Assembly: GCA_032158295.1 (NCBI GenBank) | Contig: CM063249.1 | Coordinates: 11,245,139 to 11,309,138 of the forward strand | Reading direction: 5' to 3' | Origin: Pycnopodia helianthoides | Taxonomy: Eukaryota; Echinodermata; Asteroidea; Forcipulatida; Asteriidae | Length of the DNA: 64,000 bases | Position numbers and translations under genes: made by a program | Notes under the pieces: generated by a model | Told to the model about the DNA's origin: nothing | The model's database searches: none | The model's input: only the letters and a program-made list of their open reading frames with translations | Part shown: piece after piece, positions 1 through 13,100 of the stretch | Position numbering within the stretch: position 1 is the stretch's first letter | How the letters are laid out: each line of letters opens with the position of its first letter

Positions 1-1136
1 TAAAACATTAATCATACAAAACACATTATAAATATGCAGTTATCAAATCCAACAAATTATTTAAAATCAACAGTATGAGTTAGCAAAAGGTGATATTCCG
101 TCACAAATAACACCTTTTAAATAACAGTCCTTCAGTGTTAATTAGGCATTCCAAAACCATTATAATACATTTTTAAAACTCTCCGATAAGCATGTAACCT
201 AAAACAAGCTTTTAAAAATGTCATAGTCCTATCATTTTGGGACGTGACAGCGCAGCATTTAATGAAAGACGGACCAAAAGTTTCAATCAGACACAATGCC
301 AGGGGAAAAACACAATGAAAAAAGTTACTCACTGGAAACAGTTGATACCATTAGCTTAAGACTTTTGATTAAATATCAAGGGAATAATAAAGGAATTTAA
401 GAATTACACCAGTCTGATTTGTCTGAGGGAACTGGGGAAAGAGGAAAATAACAACTTTATACAGTAAAATGAAAAGATGACAATCAACTGACCATTGAGA
501 TGCGATAAAACAATATTATTTTAATTTTACCCTCACACAAATACGAAGCTTGTGAAAGTGTGGAGTATACAGTGCTTATCACACATGGGTGTAAGAGGAA
601 GAGTCCTATATAGGGCTAGGGTAATATAAAATAAATATGCAACTGATGACATGTAGTTATTCAAGCATGTTTATTCGTGAGAGGCATTCATGAGTCAATA
701 AAGCAGTGCAATTAAAGGAGAAGATGACAACTTTGTATTACAAATTGTAGAGGATAAGACAATAAATTCATTTAATTCCCAGCTGACCATTGTTAGATAT
801 CAAAGTTCATTTAGTTTGAAAGAATTCATATACAGTGAGCAAGAAGATATTTTAGTATTAATAATAACATCATAAAATCACACACATTATTCTCAATATT
901 ATTAAGTAGGATTTGAAACATTGTACTGTGGAAATACAATCTAGTAAGGTTTGCGGGAATACCATGTACATAAATCTCTGTTATTAGTTGGGGTGGTTCT
1001 GAAGAGAACTGATGGGGAAACACTTCAACGCTTCAATCAGTTTGCTCTGAATTCTGATTCTGTAGGAATGAACACTTACATGATTCTCTGTTTGAAGACA
1101 ACTTTATTATCAGTGTCTCCAATTAGGAGCATACAC
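1..1136. other. HFM1 intron, AT-rich, with a repeat fragment
   Basis: No exon was recognised left of 1137. At about 550-600 GGAGTATACAGTGCTTATC matches a repeat also seen at 60190-60240 and 6450-6480 (tail of a SINE-like family). Confidence 0.4.
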
Positions 1137-4100
1137 CCATGATAGGTCTTTGCCGTCCGCTTCTTGGCCAAGCTCTCCTGGTTCATCAGACCAATTGTCA
1201 GGGTGATCTCAGCTGACTGAGCACTGTACCGAGGGGCCTATGCGAAGAAAGTTCACCATGAAACATTGAAATCTTTAAGTGGGGCAAGCTTTTAGATGGG
1301 AAAATTTCAGAATCTGAGCTCAAAAAAGGGTTGCTTCAAGGAATTCAGCCAGGGATAAACGAAACGTCTTGAAATATACATTGTTCAGAAAATAACTTTT
1401 TAAAATATATTTTTTGTTTTTTTATAAGTATATTAATTCCAAACCTCGGAAAGCATACCTGCTCTATTGAGACATCATACTTTGGTAGGTGTGTGACAGC
1501 GTCTAAAATCATATTTCCAAAGGGTGGATGTCGATTCAAAATCTGTGAGAAAGACAGAAACTCACACCATCAAGATTTTACCAAGAATTATGCACATTAC
1601 ACTTTTCAATTCTTTTAAAATAAAAACCATGTTGAAAATACTTTATTGTAAATTTACTTTCACACAACTTCAAAGGTATTGAACACAAAACATCATAGAT
1701 CTGTGATCTGAAGAAAAAAAACAACAAAAACAACAACAACCACTACATCAAAATATGAAAACGAATCTTCTAAGTTGTGATAAAAAAAAAAAAATAAATA
1801 AAGCAAAAAAATAAGTTTCAAGTAAATGAAGTACAATCTTATGCAATAGCTAGTAAACATAAAAATGACGTTCACCTTGTCATACAAAATACTTCTAATT
1901 ATTAAACAAAACATGGACCAGGACCTGCTCACCATTCAAGTTCCCTTGGGTTTTTGCTTTCCACTTTTCTGGAAGTTGGTTATTCCTGCATTGACCAACG
2001 CTGTGCCAAGTGCTGGCCCAATCTTGTCTAGTTGCCTGGCCATATTCTTGGAATTCTCCCACAGTCTTGCCTTGAAACATTTGGAGATTATAGCAGCATG
2101 TAAGAGAGCCTTGAAATTGGTCTTTTGCATCAAGTACTCCAGTAAACCTTAGAAAACAAGTAACAAAAAGAGTAATGTTTGGAGCTTTGCATGGCGTGGA
2201 GAATAAGAAGTAAAAATTTGTTAGTAATTCTTCATAATAATAATAATAACAACACACAGTCCTTATACAGTGCTTTTCACACCCAAGGAAACGGCCTGCC
2301 ATTTACTAAATAGATAAAACACCTTGATGTATAAAAGTAAAAGGGTAAAAAAGGCGAGTCTTTAAGTATACACTTGCCCGATTTTAAACAAATTTTGCAA
2401 AATAAACTGGAATTAATCATGGATGTTAGTTTTAAAAAGTGGCATGTATGCCCATGATGTCTGCACATTATTAATGGGAGACTTTTAAGACGATAAAGGG
2501 GGGCCGACTCACTGGTCCTTTTCCAATGTTCTCAGCGACAAAAACAATAGAAAGGGACCAGTGAGTGGGATGCCCCCTGTCATCTAAAAGAATTCCATTA
2601 CTCTTGCTATATCTCCCTTTTGCATAGAAGACTTTATGTTTTTTTTTTTGCTACATCCCTAAAATGAGGCAATTTCCTTACATCTTGTAAGTCTTTGACC
2701 AGCTCTGAAAATACGATTGCTGTCCTGAGTCAGACCAAAATCCTGAATGGGTAGACAGCCGAGCACTGACTGGATCAAGCTGTTTGTTAGAAAAAAAGAC
2801 AAAAGTGCAAACTTCACAAACATGAAATTGTATGTTTTGCTTTTCGATCATATTAGATTTGCTTTATACTTGGAAATTTTTGTAAAACTATAATGGTATG
2901 TAAAGCATGAACATTAATAATAGATTGCCCCAATTCACCCTACATCATCGTTACAATCATTTGGTTGCGCCATTTTGGGAGTCAATATCACTGTGTGTTA
3001 TGTAGTGTAGTGCAAATTATAGGCAATGCTGCATTTACATACTTCCGTGTTGACTCCCGAAATAGTCATGGCACAGTCACCGCATGTGACGTGTGTGCAA
3101 GGGGTTAATAGTTTAATTTCTCACCAGTTAACTTTCATGTCTGTGGTCTTTATCTTTCCTTTCATGGGGAATCGAACAGTTACCCTGTTCTTGTCTTTGT
3201 TGAGTGTGTTCAGGACTTTTCTTTCGTTGACCCTCAGTTGAATGTCTGCAAACTCCTTACATTTACACAGCATGCTTAGCTAAAACACCGTACAAATGAA
3301 AAAGGATGGTTATGACTGCAAGTCCTTTCTGTTTGGCAATTTGAATCAATTACTTATCTATATAAAACAAAACTCACACAGAGAAAAGAGAAACAAAAAG
3401 AAGCATGGAAAAGCTGATGTTGACAGACTTTTAAACATTCTTTGACCACTTTAATAGCAAACAAGCAACATCTTTTAAATTGAAAATTGGAAACTAAATA
3501 ATTTTCTAAAGAGGTGTACAATAACAGTTTTTGAGGACTTCAAATTTCAAGTAATAAACCACGACGGAAACTGACTGGGTAAATAGATAGCTCAGTTGGT
3601 AGAGCGCCGGCATGTTAAACCGGAGGTTGCAGAATTAAGTCCCGCTCTAGTAAATTTGTCTTTGTTCAACCCAAAATTAAAAAAATTACTTACAATTTCT
3701 TCCATGGACTCTGTGCCAACTACTGCACTAAACTGCTTCATAGTGTCAAAGGCAATGCAATACCTTGCCATCAGCCGCCCTGTCTCTGGAACAAGGACAA
3801 CATACAGGTTTCCACTTAATTAAATAGCAATTTTCAAAAGGGTGCGTCTCTGCAAGTTAAGATTTAGACAGGCAACTTTGTCATTGCAAAAAAAAGGTAA
3901 TAGCGAATCAAGCAAAATTTTGCACAATTTCTTTGGGAAATTTAGTCAGAATTTTAATTTAACTATTATTAATTTACTTTTAGAAATTCTTATGCAACTT
4001 TGCCCCAAACAAGGCTAAAGGAAACTTTTGGTGAAGGGCTTAAGATGAAAATAACTCAGGGAAGCTGAAGGTACGAACTTATACTCTTCTGAAAACAGTC

Positions 4101-7100
4101 AAGATTGTAGGATGGGAAACATACACCAGGCAAGGGGTGAAATATAAACTTTCTTAGACCTTTTCAATATCAAGGTTTGGGTTAGTCTTGTTTTATTTTC
4201 TTTAATCTTGGTCTGTCTTTATAACTCGTAGATAATCTTCACACAATATTTACCTGTTGGTTTTAGGTCCATTGTTTCTGCATCCATCTTGACAAGACCA
4301 AAGTTTGACAACAAGTTCAGGTCTCTAATGCATATATCTTTTTTAAATGAAATACATTTGCACATTTATTCTTATGCTTAAATAAGGGCATTCCTCTGTT
4401 AAAACAAACTCTTTGAATAATTGTTAAATGATGGTGTGGAAAACTATTTCTTGAAACTGTGTACTATGACTTCACATTTCAAACATTAATTTTGAGTAAC
4501 AAGCAACAGTCAGTTTTCTATTTAAAACAATATTTGCTCCTTAGCAATCATCCATTGTCTTTACTTCTTCCAGGACATCTGATTTGTAAGTAATTAACCA
4601 ATTTCATTGTATAAAAGAGCAATACGATTAATGAATTTTAATAACTAGGTGGTACGTCTTACATCAAAGTAGACCATTATTATGTGTCAGCCATATTTGT
4701 CATTTTACCTGTGTGCTACAGAAATGATGAGACAGAGACAAACATTTCAAGATGTATTTTGAATGTATACCATTCTTCAGTTCTGCATTAGATCTACTAT
4801 AGTTCAAATACCTTGTAGTTTTGTCTCCATCTGTTCCTTGGTCAGATTCACCGGGATTTTGTAATGAGATGGGTTCTTCATGATGCGGATATACAAGAAG
4901 GTTGACTTGAGCCACTCCAGTGCTATTGAGATGTCATTGATGGTGTGCAGGACAATCTCTGCATTCAGATGCTCTATCAGGTGATTGTGGAGGCTAATGA
5001 AGAGGGACATGAAGTGGTCAAGTGCATTACACCGACCCATTTTCCATTCATGGTTAATTCTTAATAGTAATGATCCTAAAACATGAAGAGGTCACAGTTT
5101 TCAAAATTTTTCTTTTTGAGCAATATTAAAGGAACATTACAGAATTGGTAAGAAAAAAACTTGTAAAATATACTTTTGATCACAGATTTACATAAAACTT
5201 ACACGGTCTAATGATGATGATAGTAGAAAACATCCCCTGAAATATTTTTGTCTGAAATGCCATATGAATAAATTAATTTTCCGATTGGAGTTTATCGCTC
5301 AGTGAGCGTTTTATTCATTTGTTGAATCTATATGATTTCATGCAAATGTGTAATCGGTTTTTCACTATTTTCTCGTGACCCAGATGGCCGATCGATCTCA
5401 AACTTCTACAGGTTTGTCAGTTTATGTATATGGTGGATTACATAAAGTGCTTATCACTGCCAGCAACTGTTTTGTTAGCAAAACCAATTCTGTAATGTTT
5501 TTTTAAATATTCAAGTTACATGTTCATAAACTGAGCATACCTGCTTTCAATGTCATCAGCTCCATTTAGCAGGGACAAATACTTTCTCTAAATGAAAGGA
5601 GAAAATAAAAAAGGCTTTATTTATAGGAAAAAAGCAACAGTTCTCCTTGGAGGCAAGAATGAGGTTTCCTCACTAGGTGGCTCTTGGAAAGCCACAAGTC
5701 ATAAAGATGTAAAATAGAATATCAGATTGGTGAATGTCAGAGAAATCAAGTCTTAGCCTAAATTTTTGGTATCAAGCAACATGAGAAACATTTTGCCATA
5801 TCAAGTGTTAAAGTCTTCAAATATCATGTGGTTTCCAAATCCAATGTTTTCTTTCTAGCTCTTTGGGAAATTATCTAGTGTGTTTTCCTGTTTTTGCTCA
5901 ATTTAACGTACTCTGTTAGTTCAATTATTAATATTGTTAACTGCAACACATACCTTGCTCTCATGTTTGGTCATGATGACTGCAGTAGCAGAAGAATCAA
6001 ACTGCGGCCGACCAGCCCTACCAATCATCTGCAGTACCTGTGTCTCTGTGTACTCACAGTACATGCCTGATACGTAGTGCTGTGTGGATTTGACTACTAC
6101 CAGATGGGCTGGTAGATTAACGCCCATTGCTAGAGTACTGGTTGCAACTAAGGCACAAGAAATAAACTGATAATAGTTCACTTTTGTTTTTCTTCCTCCT
6201 TCCTTTTTGCAGTATCCACTACTAATTTGAGCCGATCTACTAATGAGCCAGGCATGCAATCTCGCAATTAGATATCTGCTCTAGAACCAGGCCTGGAATT
6301 AAACGGAGACTACGGAGGTCATGGCCTCTGTTGCCCTTGTCTTGGCCTTGGTGCTCTTCAAAAGTTTTCCATAGACTTTAAGGTTTTAAAGGAAGTGCCC
6401 TTTGCCAAATGAAAATGGCCTTGCCCTCTCAAAGATGAAATTCCAGGCCTGTAGAGTACAGTGCTTCATCACTCATCAATGTAGTTTAAATCATAATACT
6501 AATTGTTCTTAATTTAAATCACATAAAAATTCAAAACATTTATGTGACAAGCTAAAACAAAATGAGAAGAAATGGGAAAAACTTTTATCATATGAAATGA
6601 ATGAAAAATTATGATCGTTCAATGGAAAAATTAGTTAAAACCTACTTTTGAAATGAATGAAAAAATGACATTTCAAAGGATAACAAATTTATATCTGACT
6701 CATTGGGGGACATGCTCATCAGTAAAAATATTAGGAAATTTTAAATAGGGTTCCCAACTTATATTTTGGACTCACTGAGAACAGGCAAATCTCCACTGAT
6801 GAACAATTCTTCTGTGAATTTCCTGTCTTGGGCATCTAAGCCTGCATGGTGGTAACCTACACCGCTCAGCAGTAACTCTGTAATTCAGAAACAAGAACTT
6901 ATAGAAGGCTGGCCGCTAGAATGAGCCACATTGTACAAAAAAAATGTGCTGGTCAGTTGAAAATTATTTGCTGATTCTTGACCAATCTGAATGCATGCAT
7001 AAACAGTTAGGGAGACACCCTTACATTTTGTGACAGTTTGTTCTTCACAATTAACTTGCACAGTTTGTTTTGATTTTAACATTAAGTATCATTAATTTGT

Positions 7101-10100
7101 TAAATTATAATTATCATTAAGTGGCACGACTTACCTCTTAGTTTGGCCTCTCTGATCATATTGGCTGCTTTCTGTAGTCGTTGTTTATGCTGACCATTCA
7201 TAATGAACCTGGCCTCTTTTACAAGTATGCTTGCAGCCTGCTGTACACCTTTACGGGTTGCACAGAACTGTGGCATGGAGAATGAATCAAATTTTAGTTA
7301 AAGAAGAAGAAAAGGTCAATAGGGTATTGGTTTTGGTTAAAGGGAAATTACATCATTGGTAATTGTTGTGTTTTGTAATAGAAAGTATGGATTTTGGTGT
7401 AGGATTTAATATGAAATATCGTTCCACCGACCAGTTTACACTTGTGTGTCTGTGACTGCCAAGACAAATGAGAGCAAATGGTGAACATTTTCAGCTGTCA
7501 GACATGTTTGTATTAAAACTCTCATGTCAAAATGATACAAAATTTCATTTTTCTTTCAAATGAAATAACACCTCGTGAAACGATTTCACTGGCTACTTCG
7601 GAATAATATGTACTTTCAGTCAAGTAACATATTTTGTAGTAACTTGGAAGTACACTTTGTTCATGTCTGCAAATGATGTAATCTACCTTTAGGCACAATT
7701 CTTGGTACTTCATTTTGACTATTATTGACACTCACCACAAGTGTTGGTTTTTGGTCTGAGTATGTGTGTATAACTCCACTCAACCTGTAGTTGAGAGACA
7801 AGTCAAAGCGGAATTCAGACTGCCGATCTGAGCAGGGGTAGGACAGGACTACTTTCCTCAGTTTGACTGGCCGGTGGCTCTCATCAAGTCTGTTGGAACA
7901 ATACAACTGATTTATCACTTACAGGACTTGGGTTGGGTTGAGTTGGGTTGGGTTGGGTTGGGTTGGGTTGGGTTGGGTTGGGTTATAGGGTAGGGTTAGG
8001 GTTGGGTTGTGTCGGGTGTGTGTTGGGTAAGGGTTTGTAGGGGTTTGTTTTGCAACATGTTGCTATAAAGAGGAACTCTGAATTCTGGTGGTACAATTGT
8101 AAAACGTGCAGTTCGTCAGAAAAGAAACATTGTACCTTTTGAAATTATTCAAAAGCTATTACAAAGTCAGCAGGTTTTTGAAGGATATGTTGGGCTACAA
8201 GAAACACAAATATTGTCTGTTTTTGTTTGACACAATTATCATTTCAATGCATTGTTTGGTCTCCAGCAGTTTAACGAAGTTATTATTTTATTCACAGCTT
8301 CAGGAACAAAGGTATAGATAGAAATACATTTGATAAATCAAGTATTTAATTCTTTTAGGTTTCTTACTTGTGATAGACTCCAGGTTTTCCATCAGTCTTT
8401 AACCATTCAGCTACCTAAGAACCAATAAATTAGTTTATTTCAATAATTTGTCTTTCTCCATCACATGACACCGTCAATTGTCTAAGTGTTTGCTTAAACA
8501 AAACAATATTTTTCCTTCAGACAAAACTGAATCTTGTAAAACTTTGAAAACACATTAGAATCACAAAGCGTTCTTAAAGCATTTTTAAATGGTTGTTTTT
8601 GCTGGCACTTCTAATCGGCTTATATTTATCCTCAAATATAAATTACACTTCTCATTTGGAAACATTTTCAAGGCAAATGTTGCATATAATAATTTTTGTA
8701 TTACTTTGAGCCAAATTTTGATGACACTGTAAAGCCCTTTAAATGTCATCAGAAATAAAACCAAAGGCACAAATAAACTCAATGCAGGGCTCGATTTCAC
8801 AAAGCATTAAGAGTCATCTTAAGATGAGTTATCGATATTACCAAAGTGATTTGTATTGTGACACTTCCACTTTACTTAGCAACTTAGACTGAATCTTAGT
8901 TCTTTTTGAAATTGAGCCAGGAGCTGTATTGGTCTTAATGTGTTTCATCTACCATGCTCTAGCCTTTGTCCTGTCATTTGATGGGTGAAATTGTAGGGAT
9001 TGTTTTTATAAAGAACTCAGGAATCATCAGACTAAACATAAAATAATGTGTTTGTAATCATGTTTAAACTAACAAATGATTGATCATTTGTTTCATTCTT
9101 TCTGTCACATTGTCATGGTCATATAACCTATTAGTGATAGTAATAAAGAAAGGAACTCACATCTTCAATATTTGGGATTGTAGCAGACACAGCTAAGAAT
9201 CTCAAGTCTTGTGTCTCTTCTGAAGTCTTCTCAACTGTTGTTGCTTCTCTGGCTGCAGCTGCTTGCACTGTCTTCATTCTGCTGATCACTGCCTCCACAG
9301 TGGCACCTCGATTTTCTTCATTCAAAGAATGAACCTGACAATGGGAGAGATGTAGATAGTATTTTTCTACAATTTTCAGTTGAACATAGAAAAATTGACG
9401 AGAGCAGGACTTAAACTTTTGACCTCCGGATTAACATGCCGGCGCTCTACCAACTGAGCTATCTAGCTCTATGTTGGCGATCTCTCTAGTTTGTCAATAT
9501 CTTTCTTTGGGGTGGCAATCATACGCCATTTTAACCTGTAACTGCCGTATAGCCAGGGATCACTGGGGATGTAACTTTTAATTTCAAATATCTATTAACA
9601 AACCATAGGGTAACTGACCGGGTAACTTTTAAAATAACTGTTGAGGTTTTTGTTCTACCATCAAAAGCATTCCTGAATTAATGTAACACATTTAGTTTCC
9701 TGAAGAGAGCAATCATTTCCATTTTTTAGAGTACCCTTACCTCATCAATTAGGAATAACTTGACTAATTGTACAAGAGACTTGTTGTCCCTCCATTTCCT
9801 TGTCATACTGTCCCACTTTTCCTGTAATATTTCACAAAAAAATAAAAACAAACAAATGCAGTATAAATGGCGGATGCAATAGGCACTTAAATGTGGTCGC
9901 TGTCCATAAAAGGTGCCTTTACAAGCCAAGATTACCTTAGTTATTGTTTAGTTTATTAATTTGTAATTGGACCATTAAAGCTATGAAGATAAAGAGAATC
10001 TGCTTTGATAGTACACATTTATCCAAATACCTTGTAGAAAAGACAATGAGAAAATGTTAGATGGTGAGTAGCAGGAGAAAAAAACCAGATTTCAATAATT

Positions 10101-13100
10101 TATTACAAACAGTGAAAACAAAGGTTAAGTCTGTAACCTCTCTGCCTCTCCAAAGTTCCCGATAAGACTTACAGGAGTGGTCAAGACGATATTAATCTCT
10201 TGCAACTGGAAGTAATCATCTATCTCAGTGTCACCTGTCAGCTCTTGACACTTCAGACCAAGAGGCTCAAATTTGTCTTTCCAGTCTTGGCATCGCTGGC
10301 TGCACAAGGCTTTGATTGGTGCCACTATAATGATACAAAAGATTGGTTAATAACACAGCATTAGTAAACCGGTACACCAACAAACTAATGAAAAAATAAT
10401 TTTAAGAAAAGCAAAACTTTCTCCTGAAGACGATCAGAGCATACTGATCGGAATGTCGAGTTGTTAGACCATAAGTTCTTTTCAGAACCACAGCTCATAG
10501 AGAGATACATGGTGCTACCGCAAACCTTACTACATGTAGACTGTATCCCCACCATGCCAAGTTTCAAGTCCTACAAAGCAAAACTATTCAGAAATTCGTT
10601 TGCAGGTCAGGTCTCCCGTTGAACTTCCTGCATTCTGCAGGATTCATAGACTCTATAAGTATTACATTAACCACATCATATCCTACTAACAACAAGGTTT
10701 GAATAAGTTTACATAAAGTCAAGGGTTCTAATATTTTTCCTTGAATGCTACATGTTCTTCACTTTTTTTCAAGGATAGACAATTATATGTAAGTTAGACA
10801 TAAATAATGAGCAATTAAACATGTCTAGTATTTCTAACATGTTTAAAAAAAATTTAAATCTAATATACACTGACTGAAGTCAAGATCTATGATGGGGTAG
10901 AGCAATGCCATACACCAATCACATTAACAGACTCTATTTAGTTTAGATTGACTTACTGTATACAATTTTTGATTTGACGGCGTTCACACCAAATGCCGTT
11001 AGCAAGCGCACAATGGCTAATTCGAATATGGCTGTTTTGCCTGATCCAGTAGGAGCACAAACAACCATGTGCTTGTCTGTATGAAGGACCTAAACAAGAA
11101 AATGGGGGATATAGTAAAGAACTCCACTTGGTAGCATTGAATGTTAACAACAATTGTGGGTAGAAAGTTACAAAGCATTTTTTAAAAACTTTTCTGGACT
11201 TGAAGTTCAAACAAAATTTTGCTTTCAGTAACAATAAAAGATTCAACAAATAATTTAGATCTTGTGCATTGTTCCTTGGTGTAATTAGCAAAATGAATGA
11301 TATGAAAATAACGACATATAACTACACTGTAATCTTTCAAGCCATTCGTCATTTATACTTGATTTTGAAGAATGTATACATGCATGCTCTGTTTGTGCTT
11401 AACAATGTTTTTCATTTATTTTTTTTATTCACATTTTGTGTGTGAATAAAGAATCTGAAAATGAACCTCTCTAATGTCTTCTGCTCTACGGAATACTTAC
11501 ATCATCAAGAACCTTGGACTGCACGATGTTAAAGTAGGGAAAGGGAAACACACATCTATATGGTTTAGCTTTAAGTTGGTTTAGAAATTTTAAATAATGG
11601 AAAAAAATGCCATGATCAAAGGTGCAGGTTGTTTATTTATATTTCACATCCAAAGTTCTCATAAAACAACCCTGAGTGTTGCATACCCACAAAAGATTGT
11701 GAGAGCAATCACCAAACATGTCAGACTATGCATTTGATGATGTAATTTCCAAAAATTGCTGATGAAGAACAGTTTTGTTATTGAATGTCAGTATTCTTTT
11801 TGTCTATTACAATTCACTTAATTTAGACTCTAGGCCTATATGTTTGAAAATTGACCACACACATCAACGTTAATAAAAACAGGCATAAATTTATTTTGTA
11901 TCACAGATAAGTTTGTAAGTCTTAAAAATGACCGAGGCAGGCAAATGCACATGAGACATATCCTTGTGGATGAATAACAATAATGGACAGTTATATGGCA
12001 ACAGTACCAGCCCATTTGACTAGGTGCAGGAACATTACTACCCCAGTCACCAAGCTGTATCAATCACAAGAACCATCCCTGCCCCAACAAGTACCAATTT
12101 ATCCCTACGGAAGAGGAGCAGCCACAGTTAAGTGTCTTGCTCTGGGACCAATTAGTTCAGACAGAATATTTTCTCAGGATAATTTGCACCGTGATGTAGT
12201 ATATGAACTTAACTGATTAGAAATTAGTTTAATTACACATAGGCTTATTACTTTAATTAGTTAACAATGCATAGCTTCTCTTTGGTGTACAACCATGGAT
12301 ACAAAACATATTGCGAAAGAGAAAATTTAAAATTCTTAAACTTAATAACATTAGTTAGCAGGTCTTGCATTAAATTAGCATAATATGATGATCTTTGGAA
12401 ACCATTATCTAACTAATTTGGCAAGCAAGGATACATATTTCATTCACAGAACGAAGTTTTGTGCCACCGTGTGTCGTTCCACCTGGGGTTGTGTACCCTG
12501 AAATTGGAAAAATATTAATCATAACTTTCACTTGAGAGACAACTGCTCACCTCATAAACATTTTTTACTATGCAAAAAGACAGAATTTTAACAAATACAA
12601 GACTGAGCAATATTTTGCTGATGTTTTATGCAATGGCACAGCATACAATGGCAGAAGGGGGATGTTGCTAGATGAGGTCAAGCCTCAGGTTTATTGAAAA
12701 AATTAATTTTAATTTTGCCCTTCACCAGGGCCCAATTTCATGGCGCTGCTTAACGGTAAGCAAATTTTTGTGCTAACTGTAGCAGAAAAATTTGCTTAAG
12801 CATAAGCGTATTTCACAGGTTAGCAATAAAATAAGGCAGTCATCTTGGGCGTTCACCATGTAATTGCATTGTTACGTCATTCATTTTCGGGCAGTAAGCA
12901 CCGGAAGGTTAGCATACCTTTTCGTGTGCTTACGGTTAGCAGCGCTATGAAATAAAAACTTGTACGTAAGCACAGAATCGGCCGTTAAGCAGCTCTATGA
13001 AATTGGGCCCAGTATATGTTTATAGAATATGTTTCTGACGCAAATAAACTGAATGGTAAACAAATTAAATAAACTTAAGGGAATAGATAAGGAAACAAAA

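Noticed and set aside
3582..3652. Functional tRNA-Asn gene
   Set aside because: The acceptor stem does not pair and the B box is mutated; the same piece recurs with the same flanks at 9401 and 56414, so it is a SINE.
5921..6259. Extension of the HFM1 exon to 6259 as one open frame
   Set aside because: The part above 6147 is intron: a good acceptor AG lies at 6148-6149 and the phase fits the preceding exon.
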